Assembly: GCF_005239225.2 (NCBI RefSeq)
Contig: NC_133288.1
Location: 21,644,169-21,708,168 of the forward strand
Direction of reading: 5' to 3'
DNA: 64,000 bases
Source of the DNA: Populus alba
Lineage: Eukaryota > Streptophyta > Magnoliopsida > Malpighiales > Salicaceae
Part shown: piece after piece, positions 12,911 to 25,023 of the stretch
Layout: the number at the start of each line of letters is the position of its first letter
How positions within the stretch are numbered: position 1 is the stretch's first letter
Program-made: the position numbers and the translations under genes
The notes under the pieces: model-generated
What the model saw: only the letters and a program-made list of their open reading frames with translations
Told to the model about the DNA's origin: nothing
Database searches by the model: none

Positions 12911-14011
12911 GTGCCTGTTGGTAACGTGGCTGCGTGAGTTTCAAGCCACGCAAAATACCGTTTGGTTAACAAAAGGAAACAGATTTTTGATGTGGGACCC
13001 ATCCAATTCTCAGCCGCGCCTCAGGTTTGGGAGAAGCAGCAAAATGCTGCTTCTCGTAGGGTAGAAAAGTTGCAACAGTGGAGCATGGCTCCACTGTTCA
13101 GTGAACAGTGGAGCCATGCTCCACTGTTGCAACAGTATGGCTCCACTGTTGCAACAGTGCGAGTGAATTAATTCACTCGCACTGTTATAGTTTTAGTTTT
13201 TTTTTTTTTTTTTGAAAAACATTACAAGAATTTATTTTTTTAAAAAAATTAGTGCAATTAATTGATTTTACTCGCATTGTTCATGTGAACATGAACAATA
13301 TTATTTTTTAAAAAAATTAGTTTAAGGTGAATTAAATTTACTCGTATTGTAATCTTAATTTTATTCCTGATAATATTTTACTTAATTTTATTGCACACTC
13401 AAAAAATTATTTTTTCTATAGTTCTTGTTGAATGAATTTTGTACATAATAAAATTGTAATTTTTTTTAAAAAATATGCTTTACTTGAAAAACTAGTATTT
13501 AATATTATTTAATAACACTACATAAAAAAAAATTCAGTTTTATTTTTATTTTAATTGTGTTTTATTCAAAAACTTAAAAGGAGATCGCTTAACGATGTAA
13601 TAAAAAATTCAGTTTTTGTTGTTCGCGCTTAAGAAACCATGAAAAATATAGTCCTTGTCGGATAGATTTTGTATGTAATGACATTGCACATAGTTTAATG
13701 GAAGAATAAAAAATATTTGATATCAATATTATTTATTTCATGATATAATAACAGTGATTAAATCTAAAATATTTAAATTAAAAATCATTAATATATATAT
13801 ATATATATATTTTTTTTAATTATTTTATAACCTCAATTTGAAAATCATTTTTTTACCAAACACATTAAACTACTTTTTGTTCAACCTCAATTTCAACCAC
13901 AGTTTTAACCAAACATATATTTTTCAAACCAACCTCAACTAAAAGTACTTTTTATAAAACAACTTTTTTAAAACCACAACCACAACAGCAACCTCAATAC
14001 CAAACAGACCC
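12911..14011. mobile_element. Non-autonomous TIR DNA element, copy B (largest copy)
   Basis: Left end GTGCCTGTTGGTAACGTGGC; the right end read inverted begins GGGTCTGTTTGGTATTGAGG. The two ends are imperfect inverted repeats. The element carries two exact palindromic structures: arms 13071-13100 and 13102-13131 (30 bp each, 1-nt spacer) and a 34-nt palindrome at 13153-13186. The remaining part shares GGTGAATTAAATTTACTCGT and CCTGATAATATTTTAC with copies A and C. A TA microsatellite lies near 13792-13812. No transposase remains. Confidence 0.7.
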
Positions 14012-15000
14012 TAAAAACGCCAAACATGCCACTATTTTGAGAATGAAATGACATGTGTTCGTTTACGCTGAATCTTAACGCATTAATTCTTTTTCATTTT
14101 GTTTGTCATTTTCAACAAAACACCGAGTCCAGCTACAATTAGTGCCCGTTTTTGCAACTATGACCTTTTGGCATTGCCCCCCCTAGTTTTCTAGCCTTTT
14201 TCTTTAAAAAATATTGAAAAAGGTGACTCCTAAAATTCTAAAAACTGCTTTGAAAGACATTTCCGGTTGGGAACCTCCGCGCTTTTAAAAAAATTATATA
14301 TTTTTTAATATTTTAAATTATTTTAATATATTGATATTAAAAATAATTTTTAAAAAATAAAAAAAATATTATTTTTATATATTTTAACATAAAAAATATT
14401 TTAAAAAATAATTATAATCACATTTTTAAACAGTCTAAAACAAAAAAATCAAAAGCAGAAAAGAAAAATTAAAAGGGTCAAATCAAAAGAATTTGTTTAA
14501 AAAAATTAAAATTTCTATTATTTTATATAAAAAAGAGGCTGGGAAAATTTTTCTTGCAGGGCCAGGGCCTACTAGCCTCCCCTGCCTCCACCACTGTGTA
14601 CATCCTTCATAACTAACCACAATTTTTAAAAAAATACAAAATGTTACAGGGAATGGAATGAATGGCACAAAGGTATATAGCGTAAGGCCATTAATTCCAG
14701 CCATTGCTAGTGTCGATTGACTTGTCTCATCAAAAGTTTTTAGATTATCCTACGAAAGTTATCATTAAAGTTTCAATAGGCAGTCAGATTCCTCCTTTCT
14801 TTTATTTTTCTCTCTCTCTTATTAAAACTGACACTCGAGAACCACGGTTTTTACCGAATTGTTTTGTTTCCTAATATCTTTTTTCACCTATGCTAGTTTT
14901 TCAACAACAAAAAAAAACTTAATGTGTTGATTTTAAAAAAAAAAAAAAATAAAGACGGAACGTTTATTTTGAGATAAGCAAAAATAAATACCTAGACTGT
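14012..15000. other. Spacer upstream of the first GLOX gene
   Basis: Contains an AT-rich MITE-like copy (about 14270-14445). The short open frames at 14483-14704 and 14933-15310 on the minus strand are not supported; the second overlaps the GLOX start antisense. Confidence 0.55.
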
Positions 15001-15154
15001 GAATTAAACATCCAGCGTATATTATATTGCGGTAACAACGCAGTTCTCCTAGCAGACAACTTATAATTTGTAGTATAAAAACACCCACAGCCCCGACCAA
15101 AAACCATAGCAAATCATCATCATAAAATAATAAAAATAATAAAAAAGAAAAAAC
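15001..15154 (+). promoter_or_regulatory. GLOX copy 1 core promoter and leader
   Basis: A TATAAAA box lies at 15074-15080, 75 bp before the ATG. The stretch GTAACAACGCAGTTCT through ACACCCACAGCCCC is shared with the promoter of the second copy, which shows that the duplication included the core promoter. Confidence 0.75.
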
Positions 15155-16816
15155 ATGCAAATGCCTCATTATAGTTCGATACTTTTCTTTCTCTTCTTGC
15201 AACTGTTCTTCGCTGTCCAACCATGTCACCGGGTAGTGACCTCTGCTGCTGGTGGTGGAAGGTGGCAACTCTTGCAGAAAAGCATTGGCATAGTAGCTAT
15301 GCATATGCAACTCCTCAACAATGACCGTGTAGTGATCTATGATAGAACTGATTTTGGCAGGTCGAATCTTTCATTACCAGGTGGAAAATGTCGGGATGAT
15401 TCAAGTGAAGTAGTTGTCAAGCATGACTGCACTGCTCATTCTGTTGAGTATGATGTTTTGGCTAATAAATTCAGGCCACTTATGGTCCAAACCGATGTTT
15501 GGTGTTCTTCAGGAGCTGTTGTTCCTGATGGGAGTCTGATTCAAACCGGTGGTTTCAGTGATGGTGAACGTAAGGTCAGGACTTTCTATCCATGCAATGG
15601 TGATTGTGATTGGGTAGAAACTGGTGATGGTCTTAAGGCAAAAAGATGGTATGCCACTAATCATATACTGCCAGATGGGAAGCAAATCATTATTGGTGGT
15701 AGAAGGCAATTCAATTACGAATTTTATCCGAAAACTTCTTCCCCGGATGTCTACAGTTTGCCATTTCTATTGCAAACCAATGATCGTGGCAGTGAAAACA
15801 ACTTATATCCATTTGTTTTTCTCAATAGTGATGGGAATTTATTCATTTTCGCCAATAATCGAGCCATATTGTTCGATTACAAGACGGGCAAGGTGGTGAA
15901 GACTTATCCAGCAATACCTGGAGGTGATCCAAGAAGCTATCCAAGTACAGGCTCTGCAGTGCTGCTTCCATTGAAGAACTTAGATGCTGCAACTATTGAA
16001 GCTGAGGTTCTGGTATGTGGAGGTGCACCAAAAGGGTCTTTTGAAAAGGTGGCAAAACGTAATTTTGTCAAAGCTTTGGACACTTGTGGCCGGATCAAGA
16101 TAAACGACCCAAATCCACAGTGGGTAATGGAGACTATGCCTTATGCTAGAGTAATGGGCGATATGACATTGCTTCCGAACGGCGCTGTTTTGATCATTAA
16201 CGGGGCCGGAGCAGGTACTGCCGGGTGGGAAAATGGTCGAAATCCAGTCTTGAACCCGGTCCTCTATTGGCCCAACGGTGCAGCAGGGTCAAGGTTTGAG
16301 TCTCTAAATCCAAATACGATACCAAGAATGTACCATTCCACAGCAATTTTGCTTCGTGATGGCAGAGTTCTCGTTGGTGGTAGCAATCCCCATATTGGTT
16401 ATGAATTCAATGGCGTCTTATTTCCAACTGAATTGAGTTTAGAAGCATTCTCTCCACCATATTTGGATGCACAACATAATTACGTGAGACCAACCATTGT
16501 CTCATCAACTGCTTCCAAAGGTAAATATATTGGTTACGGACAAAAACTGCAGGTAAGGTTCAAGGTCACGGGCACACTACTGGCAGATAGGATTTCAGTG
16601 ACGATGGTTGCTCCAGCGTTCAACACACATTCCTATTCTATGAATCATAGGCTGCTGGTTCTTGGGAACACGAAAGTGACTTCTGTGGGCGCATCAACTT
16701 ATGACGTTCAGGTTACGACGCCTCGTTCTGGATATCTTGCACCCTCGGGTCATTACATCTTATACGTCGTTCATCAATATATTCCTAGTACAGGCATTTG
16801 GGTCAAAATTCTGTGA
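15155..16816 (+). CDS. GLOX: Aldehyde (glyoxal) oxidase, GLOX type, tandem copy 1
   Basis: An intronless 553-residue secreted copper-radical oxidase. The family oxidises small aldehydes to acids and releases hydrogen peroxide in the wall or apoplast. A hydrophobic signal peptide covers about residues 7-22. By comparison with galactose and glyoxal oxidases, expected active-site residues are present: Cys117 (VWCSSG) and Tyr166 (RWYATN) for the thioether cofactor, Tyr393-His394 (RMYHST) and His492 (NTHSYS) as copper ligands. The N-terminal two-thirds is the kelch-like glyoxal oxidase domain; about 430-553 is the C-terminal DUF1929-type domain ending GIWVKIL, as in full-length relatives. The first ATG was used; Met3 is a possible alternative. 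A near-identical direct copy starts at 20006. Arabidopsis relatives act in anther and pollen development; that role here is inference. Confidence 0.92.
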   Translation: MQMPHYSSILFFLFLQLFFAVQPCHRVVTSAAGGGRWQLLQKSIGIVAMHMQLLNNDRVVIYDRTDFGRSNLSLPGGKCRDDSSEVVVKHDCTAHSVEYDVLANKFRPLMVQTDVWCSSGAVVPDGSLIQTGGFSDGERKVRTFYPCNGDCDWVETGDGLKAKRWYATNHILPDGKQIIIGGRRQFNYEFYPKTSSPDVYSLPFLLQTNDRGSENNLYPFVFLNSDGNLFIFANNRAILFDYKTGKVVKTYPAIPGGDPRSYPSTGSAVLLPLKNLDAATIEAEVLVCGGAPKGSFEKVAKRNFVKALDTCGRIKINDPNPQWVMETMPYARVMGDMTLLPNGAVLIINGAGAGTAGWENGRNPVLNPVLYWPNGAAGSRFESLNPNTIPRMYHSTAILLRDGRVLVGGSNPHIGYEFNGVLFPTELSLEAFSPPYLDAQHNYVRPTIVSSTASKGKYIGYGQKLQVRFKVTGTLLADRISVTMVAPAFNTHSYSMNHRLLVLGNTKVTSVGASTYDVQVTTPRSGYLAPSGHYILYVVHQYIPSTGIWVKIL

Positions 16817-17156
16817 TTGTTTATGTAAAGATATGCAGATTCATAAGTTTGTTTGGCATAATGGTCTCATGATTTGGTCTAGCATTTTTTTCGCTTAAAT
16901 TTGTAGGCAATTACAATAAGAATCGCAGTTGCTTCTATACATATGTGCTTAATTTGTTGCAAGTATTTTCCTATTTTCTTATCTTGTGATTAGCTATTTT
17001 TTAATTAATGGATTACACATCAAATTATCATCCTCGGAGGACTGATTGAAGCGTGAGAGGAAAATATTCTCCACGGTATTGATATGGTAAGATGGTAACA
17101 GGCACCGATCATGGAAGTTAGTGGAAAAAGGATTTCCCGACCCGTGAAGGAATAGG
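16817..17156 (+). other. 3' flank of GLOX copy 1, part of the duplicated unit
   Basis: Sequence such as AACAGGCACCGATCATGGAA and the GAAGGAATAG end recur downstream of copy 2 (21890-22030). No clear polyadenylation site was fixed. Confidence 0.65.
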
Positions 17157-17832
17157 AGTTTTTTTAAATATAACGAAAGGCCAAAATCTGACTAAAAAAA
17201 TAATTGGAAAAACATAGCAGCTGATGGGTTGCGTTGCACGCAGGTTACGATGTTTAAAATAATATAATTCAATATACATTTTTTTAGCTTAATTTATATT
17301 TTTAAATAATTCTTCTTCTTGATTGATGTCGTTTTATTCTTAATAATTATGACAATCATTAATGAAAATGATTAGTTATAGACGATTTAAAATTTAACAG
17401 GATTCCTTAACTTATTAGATTAATTAATAATTATAATAATTATCAAGATGATTAGTTTTAGTCAATTTAAAGTTCAATAAGACTTCTTAGTAAGTTAGTT
17501 GTAGTGGATTTAAATTTTATTAGGATTGCTTAACATGATAAGTTAAATAATAATTATGAAAAAAAGAGAGAATAAAATGATGTAAATCAGTTGATTTGAT
17601 AACTGAATCTTGAGAGACAATTTCTTATAAAAAAACAGGTGATTAAAAAAACAGATAAATATTAAGAATAATAAATAAATAAAATAATTTTTATATTTCA
17701 ATATGTTATGTTTCCCTGTTAAATGGCGTTCCTAAGAGCAAAGCAATCCACGTGGTTGCGGTATTCCCCTCAGCGGAACCCGCCGATATCAAGTTCAATT
17801 CCGAGTTACTTCAAAACAAAACTCAAGCAGAA
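17157..17832. other. Extra 676-bp segment in the copy 1 flank
   Basis: In copy 2 the sequences AAGGAATAG and AGCCATTGAATTATGAGTGG lie three bases apart. In copy 1 the matching blocks (ending about 17156 and starting 17833) are separated by about 676 bp. The extra DNA is AT-rich with a GC-richer end near 17720-17830. No terminal repeats or coding region were recognised, so it is either an insertion here or a deletion in copy 2. Confidence 0.55.
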
Positions 17833-19734
17833 AGCCTTTGAATTCTGAGTGGTGGGCCCATGATATATGCTCTCTAGATATACTCAAAATTAGACTCGTG
17901 AAAGATACATGCATATAGTTATGAAGGGGGGCGTAAAGCTAACATGGATATTCAGTGTACACTGTACAGGAGTGGTTGAGCTTCTTTTCTTTTAAAATAT
18001 ATTATAATAATATTTTTAAAAATTTTAAAAATTTATTTTTGATAACAGAAAAATCTATTTAAAAACATATAAAATTAAAATTTATTTTTGATAACAGCAC
18101 TTTAAAACCTATTTAAAAACATATAAAATTAAAAATTTTAAAAAACTTTTAATTTTTTTAAAAATACATTTGAATCACAATATCAAACATCATCTTAAAC
18201 CATCATGTCATACAATACTCTACTTAAACAAGGATTATCAAATTTGAACTTATCAAAATTATATTATCCCGAAGGTCCAAAGTACACACCATCATATTGA
18301 ACCAGGAATATCCATAGAACCCAACAAAGCAATATTTAAATATGGAGTTCATTAAAATCTCATGAAGTTTGAACAGTGAATGGATTGATACAACGAGAGC
18401 AGATTGTCCAACACTATACAAGAAATATAATGTTCAGTAGTATGATGTGTTAATGTTGTTCTTGATTTGTTATGTTTTCATTGTTTATAATTTGTTATGT
18501 TTTATGTTCGTAGTTTTAATACTCAACTTTGTTGCGTATTAAGGTTTTATTATCCATGTATTAATTAATTCATTGTTTATGAGCTTTCTCCTTAAGAAAA
18601 TTAACCACAAAGATAATGAGTTTTATTATCCATGTATTAATTATTATTTTTCTTGAATTTTTAGTTCTGTATTAAGGGTTTTATGATATTACATCAAACT
18701 ATAATAATGAATTGTTAATGGATGCTTTTCTTGAAAGTGGGCTGAAAAGATAACGAAATTTCTTAAAGCATAAATTTATCATGTGTAAATATTATTTTAA
18801 AAAAAACTGACTACAAATTAATTATTTTTATTATTTGAAAATTAATTTAAAATAAATGAACCATCATTAAGTGTAATAAACACGTTGTATTAAAATTATA
18901 TTTTTTTAATAATTATTTTTTAAATTATACTATTTTTTTAATATTTTTAATATGTTGTGCTAACAATTTTGTTAAAAAGAAAATCTAAATGGTGGCACTT
19001 ATTATTTCACCAAAATTTAGATGCAATGGACCAAATGGAGGCCTAATAATTGAAGTATTCAAACGCTAATCCCAACAAGGTACACCACAATAAATTTTAG
19101 GCGATGGACTGGAAAATTTGGGGGGGAATGGTTTTTACCAGACTAGTTATTAGAAGGCGTTCGCTTTTCCAAACTTCTTATCATGAACACTGTGGACTGC
19201 ACTCGGTCTTCTGACAGCAGAAAAAAAAATAACACCATTATAGCATCTCCATCAATATATTTAACTAGAGTTAAATGATTTTTTACTTTTTAAAATTCCC
19301 ATAATCATTTTATTATATATAAATATGATAAAAAAAATTAATAAAATTCTTGAACAATTATCAAATAACAAATTGACCAAAGAAATATATCATTTTACCC
19401 CTACAAATGCAACATTATGATAGTTTTTTTAAAGGAAAAAAATTGTCATTTTATTATTATAATTCCCAATAAACAAAGACATGTTTGTATTGAACATGTT
19501 TTGTGCTGTTTGTCCAAGAATATACGAATTGAAGCAAACTCATAAAAAAAATCAAGTAATTATTTATATATTAAATTGTGTTTGGAAACACATTTTTTTG
19601 GCTTAAATTATGGTAGAAGAATATATGACTTTTTTTATTTTCATTAGATATTTATTTTAAGAAAAAAGATAATAAAAATAGAAGTAGAAGTTACTTATTG
19701 TAAGATAAAAAAAAAAATGAAGAAAGACAAACGA
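17833..19734. other. Spacer between the GLOX copies
   Basis: The first about 30 bp still match the copy 2 flank. Then follow an AT-rich MITE-like stretch with an internal duplication (about 17980-18195), and the phrase TTTTATTATCCATGTATTAA twice (about 18545 and 18621). No gene was recognised. Confidence 0.5.
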
Positions 19735-20005
19735 GTGAATTAAACATCTTGCGTATGAACTTATATTTTCCCTTGGAATTCATAGAGCCTATAAGGAATT
19801 AAACATACACTGTCCTTTCATCGCCCGCAAACTCATCGCTTTCACTGTCCAGATTGACTGAATCTTATCTCTCGAGGTTCAAAAGCGTACTGTAACAACG
19901 CAGTTCTACTGGCAGACAACTTATAATTTATAGTATAGAGACACCCACAGCCCCACCAAATCCTCATCATAAAATAATAGGTAAAAAAAACATCAGAATC
20001 TATCA
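19735..20005 (+). promoter_or_regulatory. GLOX copy 2 promoter, with altered TATA box and inserted segment
   Basis: Alignable with 15001-15154. The TATA position reads TATAGAG (19934-19940) instead of TATAAAA. About 128 bp (19757-19884) is present here and absent from copy 1; it is flanked by GCGTAT and GCGTAC. Confidence 0.65.
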
Positions 20006-21682
20006 ATGCATCGTTATACTTCGATACTACTCTTCTTTCTCTTCTTGCAACTGTTCTTTGCTGTCCAACCATGTCACCGAGTAGTGACCTCTGCTGCTGC
20101 TGGTGGTAGGTGGCAACTCTTGCAGAAAAGCATTGGCATAGTAGCTATGCATATGCAACTCCTCAACAATGACCGTGTAGTGATCTATGATAGAACTGAT
20201 TTTGGCAGGTCGAATCTTTCATTACCACATGGAAAATGTAGAAATAATTCATGGGAGTTGGTTATCAAATATGACTGCACCGCTCATTCTGTTGAGTATG
20301 ATGTCTTGGCTAATAAATTCAGGCCACTTATGGTCCAAACCGATGTTTGGTGTTCTTCAGGTGCTGTAGTCCCTGATGGGAGTCTGGTTCAGACCGGTGG
20401 TTTCACTGATGGTGAACGTAAGGTCAGGACTTTCTATCCATGCAATGGTGATTGTGATTGGGTAGAAACTGGTGATGGTCTTAAGGCAAGAAGATGGTAT
20501 GCCACTAATCATATACTGCCAGATGGGAAGCAAATCATTATTGGTGGTAGAAGGCAATTCAATTACGAATTTTATCCGAAAACTTCTTCCCCGGATGTCT
20601 ACACTTTGCCATTTCTAGCGCAAACTAATGATCTCGACAGTGAAAACAACTTATATCCATTTGTTTTTCTCAATAGTGATGGGAATTTATTCATTTTCGC
20701 CAATAATCGAGCCATATTGTTCGATTACAAGACGGGTAAGGTGGTGAAGACATATCCAGCAATACCAGGAGGTGATCCAAGAAGCTATCCAAGTACAGGT
20801 TCTGCAGTGCTGCTTCCATTGAAGAACTTAGATGCTGCAACTATTGAAGCTGAGCTTTTGGTATGTGGAGGTGCACCAAAAGGGTCTTTTGAAATGGCGA
20901 CAAAACGGAAATCGGCAGAACGTAAATTTCTCAAAGCTTTGGATACTTGTGGCCGGATCAAGATAAACGAACCAAATCCTCAATGGGTAATGGAAACTAT
21001 GCCCTGTTCTAGAGTAATGGGCGATATGACATTGCTTCCGAACGGCGTTGTCTTGATCATTAACGGAGCTGGAGATGGTACTGCCGGGTGGGAAAATGGG
21101 CGAAGTCCAGCCTTGAACCCCGTCCTCTATTGGCCCGGCGGTGCAGCAGGTTCAAGGTTTGAGCCGCTAAATCCAAGTACAATCCCAAGAATGTACCATT
21201 CCACGGCAATTTTGCTTCGTGATGGCAGGGTTCTTGTTGGTGGAAGCAATCCCCATAGTGGATATGAATTCACTGGGGTCTTATTTCCAACTGAATTGAG
21301 TTTAGAAGCATTCTCTCCACCATATTTGGATTCGAAAAATAAGTACTTGAGACCAAAAATTGTCTCATCAACCGCTTCCAAAGGTAAATATATTGGTTTC
21401 GGACAAAAATTGTGGGTAAGGTTCAAGGTCATAGGAACATTAAAAGCAGATATGGTGTCGGTGACAATGGTTGCACCAGCATTCAACACACATTCCTTTT
21501 CTATGAATCATAGGCTGCTGGCACTTAGGAACGAGAATGTGACCTATGTGCGCACATCAATTTATGACATTCAAGTCACGACGCCCAGTTCCGGATACCT
21601 TGCACCCTCAGGTTATTACATGTTATACGTGGTCCATCAATATATTCCTAGCATAGGCATTTGGGTCAAATTATATATCTAA
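20006..21682 (+). CDS. GLOX: Aldehyde (glyoxal) oxidase, GLOX type, tandem copy 2
   Basis: An intronless 558-residue paralog of the gene at 15155, in the same direction about 3.2 kb downstream. Signal peptide at about residues 6-21. Active-site residues are kept: Cys116, Tyr165, Tyr397-His398 and His496. Compared with copy 1, residues 30-75 and 91-295 are nearly identical, while residues 76-90 and the C-terminal 120 residues differ more. Copy 2 has six extra residues near 302-307, within ATKRKSAERKF. No stop or frameshift is present, so it should make active enzyme if expressed. The reaction is the same as for copy 1: aldehyde plus oxygen to acid plus hydrogen peroxide. The C-terminus ends GIWVKLYI, slightly different from the usual ending. 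Confidence 0.92.
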   Translation: MHRYTSILLFFLFLQLFFAVQPCHRVVTSAAAGGRWQLLQKSIGIVAMHMQLLNNDRVVIYDRTDFGRSNLSLPHGKCRNNSWELVIKYDCTAHSVEYDVLANKFRPLMVQTDVWCSSGAVVPDGSLVQTGGFTDGERKVRTFYPCNGDCDWVETGDGLKARRWYATNHILPDGKQIIIGGRRQFNYEFYPKTSSPDVYTLPFLAQTNDLDSENNLYPFVFLNSDGNLFIFANNRAILFDYKTGKVVKTYPAIPGGDPRSYPSTGSAVLLPLKNLDAATIEAELLVCGGAPKGSFEMATKRKSAERKFLKALDTCGRIKINEPNPQWVMETMPCSRVMGDMTLLPNGVVLIINGAGDGTAGWENGRSPALNPVLYWPGGAAGSRFEPLNPSTIPRMYHSTAILLRDGRVLVGGSNPHSGYEFTGVLFPTELSLEAFSPPYLDSKNKYLRPKIVSSTASKGKYIGFGQKLWVRFKVIGTLKADMVSVTMVAPAFNTHSFSMNHRLLALRNENVTYVRTSIYDIQVTTPSSGYLAPSGYYMLYVVHQYIPSIGIWVKLYI

Positions 21683-22060
21683 ACGTATAGATTCATATTT
21701 TGCTTTGGCATAATTGTGCCAATACAGAGGTTGGTTCATCATTTTTATTTATTTATTTTATAGGCATTTACGAAAAGAATCGTAATAGCTTCTTCCCCTG
21801 TGATTAATTTGATGCGAGTATTTTTACTATTTTGGCACCTATCCCATTTTCTATCTTGTGATCAACTATTTTTTATTAATTAATGGATTACACATCGAAT
21901 AGCCATCCTTCGAGGAAAGATTGAAGCGTGAAAGAAAAATATTCTTGATGGTATTGAGATGATAAGGTGATAACAGGCACCGATCATGGAAATTAAGTGG
22001 AAAATGATTTTCTGACACGGTAAGGAATAGAGAGCCATTGAATTATGAGTGGTGGGCTGT
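21683..22060 (+). other. 3' flank of GLOX copy 2, part of the duplicated unit
   Basis: Matches 16817-17156 and 17833-17870 in order, with small changes. This block marks the right end of the recognisable duplication. Confidence 0.6.
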
Positions 22061-23039
22061 GGAAGATTATATTGCATAGTTACGATGGACCTGTGTAGAG
22101 TTTATGCACCTGGAGTAAGTTTGTCACCCTTGAATATATCGTATACTCATCACCAATCACGGTGACAAAATCTAAATACATTAAAGGAGGGCGTGCACCT
22201 TCACTGTGAATTAATTAGGTCATCGTCATCGACAATAAATGTTGTTTCAACTTGTTCCCACGGAGATAAAATGTATTTCTTTCTATTAATGAGATACTGA
22301 TCAACTCAAAAGGTTTGATCGATCGATGTACGCATAATTAAACGTATACTCAACACATTTTATATATATTTTTATATTTTTTTACATTTAAAAAAAATAG
22401 ATGTAATTATACTAGTTTTTAATCTAAAAAAGACTACAAAGGGACTGAATGGGGTTATTATTTGTCCAAAAGAGAGTTCATAGGCGGCTATGCTGGAGGG
22501 TGAAGATAAGCATGCGTAAGGTTGGCGTTGCACGGGATATCATTTGGACCTCATTCTAAAAGTTCACGGGCGCGTCTGGTTATAAAGGGTTTGCAGTGCA
22601 GTACATACGATGTATTACTTTTAGCTAGGTGGTTTAATTCTTTATTTAAAATTATTTTTTCATATTTTAAAAAACGAGTGTGAAAAGTAAAAACACCGCC
22701 TTCATCATCGAAATCATTCCCTGTTTGGCTACTGGGCAAATAGATCGTCCTTCGAAAATCCAAATATAAAGAAAAGAGAGTTGGATCATAGTGGCCTATA
22801 CACCACGTGTGTTGTTCGGCAGTGTAATAATGATTATTTTTTAAATAATTTTTTATATTAAAATATATATAAATAATATTTTTTTAATTATTTTTTAAAT
22901 AATATTTTTTTTATTTTTTAAAAATTATTTTTAACACATCAAAACAATTCAAAAATTACAAATTACATTCAATTTAAAAAAAAAAAAAAATTAAATGTCT
23001 AAAACGCCATCTAATGGACCTAGGCCTTACAAAAAACAT
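22061..23039. other. Spacer with no gene
   Basis: Mostly AT-rich, with a MITE-like copy at about 22830-22990. The short minus-strand frame at 22551-22763 is unsupported. Confidence 0.5.
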
Positions 23040-23530
23040 CTTAGATAAAGGTTCTCAATAGTTCACGAGGCCATAGATTTAATTGACCTGGTTGAGCCTG
23101 CTGACGTTTACGGTCCTTCGGTCATAATATTCGCCTCCTTGAACTAAATTTAATAGGAAATTGCAAGATATGGTAGACAAGCTTGAACTGTATTCTTAGG
23201 TTACGTACAGCGAAGCACTTCCGTAAGTTGGAAAAGTCCACCTCTTTGAATCTATTTTCGCGTTTTACCAGAAGCTCGGCACTGGTTTAAGCTTATTCTA
23301 CAGGCTCGGCAGTTGCCTTGATTGGGACACTTCTCAAGGCCGCATCCCATTTCTGACTCCAGGAATAATATTAATCCTAATCGATACCTGGCGTTGAATA
23401 TGATTTCCCAGCCCAATCTAATTCTGACACGCATTATAGTCTGATAAACGATCCTAACATGGAAGATGACATGATTCGTCACACCACGCTCCACTAGCAA
23501 ATTGAATGATTTGGAAAAGGGAATTTTGCC
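23040..23530. other. GC-richer region of unknown origin
   Basis: Base composition is clearly less AT-rich than the flanks. An 82-codon minus-strand frame (23252-23500) has a cysteine cluster (CGLEKCPNQGNCRAC) but no known domain. It may be a retroelement remnant or chance. Confidence 0.25.
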
Positions 23531-23567
23531 AACTACCGACTCTTGGAATTTAGATGCTTTACAGGTT

Positions 23568-23755
23568 TTAAGGATGGCGGAACATCAAGTCCTGTTGGGC
23601 ATTGAGAGGCTGAGTAACCTCTAGCCATTCCTCATTCGTATCATCAAGAACTTTAATAGAATCAATGACACGGTAGCTACTCCCACTATAATGAACAGCA
23701 CCCCACATAAATATATAATCAGAATTGAGAACGAAACCACATAAAAATCCATCAA
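23568..23755 (-). pseudogene. Orphan last-exon-like fragment of an unknown gene
   Basis: On the minus strand, an open stretch of about 62 codons starts after an acceptor-like ATAG (23756-23759) and ends at TAA 23568-23570. It reads smoothly with coding character: it includes NSDYIFMWGAVHY, then SSYRVIDSIKVLDDTNEEW, and ends QQDLMFRHP. It lies directly behind the histone H3.3 stop, in the same direction, with no room for matching upstream exons. I do not recognise the family. It is either the remains of a gene or an alternative 3' exon. Confidence 0.45.
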
Positions 23756-23852
23756 CTATACCTCAATTAGGTTCACAGTGAATTGAAACTACAAAAGCTA
23801 AACTAATTGTATCAAATCCAATGAACTAAAATTAGTATACTAAGAACAGGGC

Positions 23853-25023
<1,171 letters not shown>

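Noticed and set aside
12962..13171. 69-codon frame in TIR element copy B
   Set aside because: It is produced by the palindromic CAGTGGAGC repeats, not by a protein gene.
14933..15310. 125-codon minus-strand frame over the first GLOX start
   Set aside because: It is an antisense shadow of the GLOX 5' end and ends in a poly-A/T tract.
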